A stretch of DNA of 28,459 nt from Gammaproteobacteria bacterium UBA7376 (GTDB lineage Bacteria; Pseudomonadota; Gammaproteobacteria; Pseudomonadales; Azotimanducaceae), in NCBI GenBank assembly GCA_002470275.1, contig DKNY01000006.1, positions 1-28,459 of the forward strand, written 5' to 3'. Shown in pieces: positions 28,174 to 28,459 of this stretch. The position numbers were made by a program, and so were the translations under genes. The notes under the pieces are model-generated. The model ran no database searches and was not told the DNA's origin. It saw only the letters and a program-made list of their open reading frames with translations. Each line of letters begins with the position of its first letter. Within the stretch, counting starts at the first letter, position 1.

Positions 28174-28180
28174 ACGCATC
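28162..28180. repeat. Perfect 19-bp palindrome over the rRNA -10 box
   Basis: GATGCGTAT and ATACGCATC are exact reverse complements around a single central T. The TATTAT -10 hexamer lies in the middle. No T-tract follows, so it is not an obvious tyrS terminator. It could be an operator or a chance overlap. Confidence 0.75.
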
Positions 28181-28207
28181 CCTTGCCGCGAAGCGTTTGC
28201 CAGCGGC

Positions 28208-28219
28208 GTTCTTTAAAAA
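28208..28219 (+). promoter_or_regulatory. rRNA leader boxA antitermination site
   Basis: GTTCTTTAAAAA closely resembles the rRNA boxA (core TGCTCTTTAACA) that binds NusB-S10 and supports rRNA antitermination. It lies about 30 nt after the predicted start, as expected. Small hairpins follow at 28252-28264 (GGGCG, CGCCC) and 28294-28307 (CGTGT, GGGA loop, ACACG). Confidence 0.65.
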
Positions 28220-28385
28220 GTAAAAGCAAGTACATGATGTCATGCCTCGTGGGCGTAGCGCCCTGGTGTGAAAAAATGTACTAACAAGCCATTCGTGTGG
28301 GAACACGTAATTCGTTTAAGAGCAAATGATTACTCGGCATCATGAACGCCTGGGGCAACCTAGGGGTTTGAAAGTCGAAAACATT

Positions 28386-28459
28386 AAACTGAAGAGTTTG
28401 ATCATGGCTCAGATTGAACGTTGGCGGCACGCCTTATACATGCAAGTCGAACGAGAAAG
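28386..28459 (+). rRNA. rrs: 16S ribosomal RNA, 5' end (partial)
   Basis: AAACTGAAGAG at 28386 corresponds to the mature 16S 5' end, and the conserved bacterial 27F primer region (AGAGTTTGATCATGGCTCAG) follows intact. The window ends 74 nt into the gene. Relative to E. coli numbering there are changes at about positions 5, 36, 45, 50 and 52. The rest of the rRNA operon is outside the window. Confidence 0.97.

Overview
This window is a housekeeping stretch from a gammaproteobacterial chromosome. The proteins and the gene order both point to a Pseudomonas/Cellvibrionales-like lineage. As I recall it, dksA-gluQ-NtrC-type regulator-pcnB-...-pgi-acs-pnp-rpsO-truB-rbfA-infB-nusA-rimP resembles the Pseudomonas aeruginosa PA4722-PA4746 block. 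Likewise DUF6776-bactofilin-erpA-anmK-M23-tyrS-rRNA resembles the PA0663-PA0668 block. I cannot fix genus or family from the sequence alone. No transposase, prophage, CRISPR array, toxin-antitoxin or defence gene is visible, and base composition looks even.

Layout. (1) 1-8783, plus strand: initiator tRNA, an attenuator-like leader, then rimP-nusA-infB-rbfA-truB-rpsO-pnp, the classic transcription/translation/RNA-decay operon. A perfect hairpin separates it from the convergent acs gene. (2) 8817-17291, minus strand: dksA-gluQ-regulator-pcnB-deoxynucleoside kinase-pgi-acs. These cover stringent control, tRNA modification, polyadenylation, nucleotide salvage and central carbon metabolism. (3) 17450-19317, plus strand: a class I aminotransferase and sfsA, overlapping by 4 bp. 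(4) 19322-22167, minus strand: hemJ-hemL (haem and tetrapyrrole synthesis) and a PfkB/adenosine-kinase-like gene. (5) 22309-23819, plus strand: DUF6776 membrane protein, bactofilin, erpA. (6) 23920-26360, minus strand: M23 peptidase and anmK, overlapping by 4 bp, behind a good sigma70 promoter. (7) 26806-28459, plus strand: tyrS, then an rRNA promoter and leader with boxA, and the first 74 nt of 16S rRNA.

How the genes relate. The first operon couples initiator tRNA and IF2 to ribosome maturation (RimP, RbfA, S15), tRNA modification (TruB) and RNA turnover (PNPase); PcnB adds poly(A) tails that PNPase degrades. DksA sits in the same window as an rRNA promoter, the class of promoter it controls. 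The bactofilin, DUF6776, AnmK and M23 genes suggest a cell-wall neighbourhood.

I did not find a clearly new multi-gene system. The most unusual points are: an NtrC-family regulator with an intact ATPase core but no GAFTGA loop, a degenerate receiver and no partner kinase; an rRNA promoter whose -10 box lies in a perfect 19-bp palindrome; an M23 promoter whose -10 overlaps an inverted repeat; an initiator tRNA with a U1-U72 mismatch; and a conserved locus from which folK and panBC are absent. Several genes appear to start with TTG.
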